NCBI GenBank assembly: GCA_012744275.1
Contig: JAAYIE010000078.1
Coordinates: forward strand, 1-53,161
DNA: 53,161 nucleotides
Reading direction: 5' to 3'
From: Desulfobulbaceae bacterium
Lineage (GTDB): Bacteria > Desulfobacterota > Desulfobulbia > Desulfobulbales > Desulfobulbaceae
In this document: piece after piece, positions 52,584 to 53,161 of the stretch
Layout: each line of letters begins with the position of its first letter
How positions within the stretch are numbered: position 1 is the stretch's first letter
Program-made: the position numbers and the translations under genes
Notes under the pieces: generated by a model
The model's database searches: none
The model's input: only the letters and a program-made list of their open reading frames with translations
Told to the model about the DNA's origin: nothing

Positions 52584-53161
52584 GATAGTCCTTCTTTTGT
52601 GAATATAATACGTGAATAAACGCATACGCCCCGTTGGAGTGGATTTTAGACTTTCAGTACCGATGTGGCATAAAAACATGCGAAACCTGCGTTTGTGATG
52701 TTTTTGGCTAACCCAAGGAATTTTCAGGGGATACGGGACTTAAAGTCAAGAAAATATATTTTTTTGTGGCATGGAATTTACTTGTACGATGAAATGACCG
52801 TTCTCAACGGTGTTTTCTACTCCACAAGAAAGCCAAATTCCTTTATATCAGTTTGCCAGGGAGGGTTATTGCCGTATAATCTTGCCTGCCTGGTTCCCAT
52901 TGCATATACAATGCGTTCTGAAGGGTCTGGCTCTGGCAGGAGTCTCCAGGACGATCTGCACGCAGGTCTGCGGCGCATTTTTTGTCTCCTTGATAGAGTC
53001 CATCTTTGATGGCATTGGAATTGTACTGTCAATTCCCTGAATCCGTGAGCATTCATCAACGAAAGTTGTTTGCCTCTGCAATTAACATATTGAAATATCA
53101 TTATAAAAATTGCAACATACGCCTGTCCGTGCAACTCACCAGGCAGGTGCAAAGATGAAGC
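52584..53161. other. End of window, no gene recognised
   Basis: About 580 bases upstream of the PstS-like gene. It must hold that gene's promoter. A plus-strand frame (52810-53040) and two minus-strand frames (52817-53152, 52866-53081) show no family and no ribosome site. Confidence 0.45.

Noticed and set aside
52810-53040. Hydrophobic 76-codon frame at the right end
   Set aside because: No recognisable family or start signals; possibly chance or a decayed membrane gene.

Overview
This window reads as a chromosomal segment of a Gram-negative anaerobe of the Desulfobacterota (deltaproteobacterial sulfate-reducer lineage), most like the Desulfobulbales. That placement is an inference from gene content: lipid A genes and a Tol system (outer membrane), a ferredoxin-linked 2-oxoglutarate oxidoreductase of four subunits beside AcnB and a eukaryote-type isocitrate dehydrogenase, a Liv amino-acid transporter, a signal-less arylsulfate sulfotransferase and a short-form ThiC. 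Base composition is moderate, genes are dense and mostly housekeeping. I see no CRISPR array, phage, integron or defence locus.

Layout. 1-1053: end of coaBC and darP. 1177-2103 (-): a thioredoxin-reductase-like flavoprotein whose pyridine-nucleotide motifs are eroded. 2336-7359: tolQ-tolR-tolA-tolB and a cpoB/ybgF lipoprotein gene, with no pal. 7367-8595: tlyA and an SH3 protein. 8835-11384: a prephenate dehydratase-like/dehydrogenase fusion, a zinc-ribbon protein and tRNA-His. 11837-13994: gnd and a small unknown protein. 14248-16913 (-): YitT, DUF302, an arginase-family protein with replaced metal ligands and an acidic zinc-ribbon protein. 17110-17291: an IS3-family orfA scrap. 17508-21338 (-): arylsulfate sulfotransferase, an esterase and an aldo/keto reductase. 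21489-22273: DUF493 protein and an unknown protein. 22239-29657 (-): livJ-livH-livM-livG-livF running without a break into a Gfo/Idh/MocA oxidoreductase (GnnA candidate) and an LpxB fused to an Smr domain. 30276-31541: MFS transporter. 31547-38816 (-): acnB-korD-korA-korB-korC-unknown-icd-csaA. 39320-39688: broken IS3-family orfB. 39877-45813: LysE exporter, TPR protein, panC, a KdnA-like aminotransferase, MATE transporter and SDR. 46240-46794: SleB-type hydrolase. 46834-51782: promoter, TPP riboswitch, terminator and thiS-thiG-thiH-thiF-thiE-thiC. 51807-52583 (-): PstS-like binding protein.

How it fits together. acnB, korDABC and icd cover three consecutive TCA steps (citrate to isocitrate to 2-oxoglutarate to succinyl-CoA) in one strand-coherent cluster. 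thiSGHFEC makes both halves of thiamine phosphate under one riboswitch; thiamine diphosphate is also the cofactor of KorB. lpxB, the GnnA candidate and the KdnA candidate suggest a lipopolysaccharide with amino-sugar changes in lipid A and Kdo. Tol genes, tlyA, the SH3 protein and the SleB hydrolase concern the envelope. The points most worth checking are the LpxB-Smr fusion, the arginase-like protein with Asp-to-His/Ala ligand changes, the reductase without clear NADPH motifs, the cytosolic-looking sulfotransferase, and the diverged PheA-TyrA fusion.
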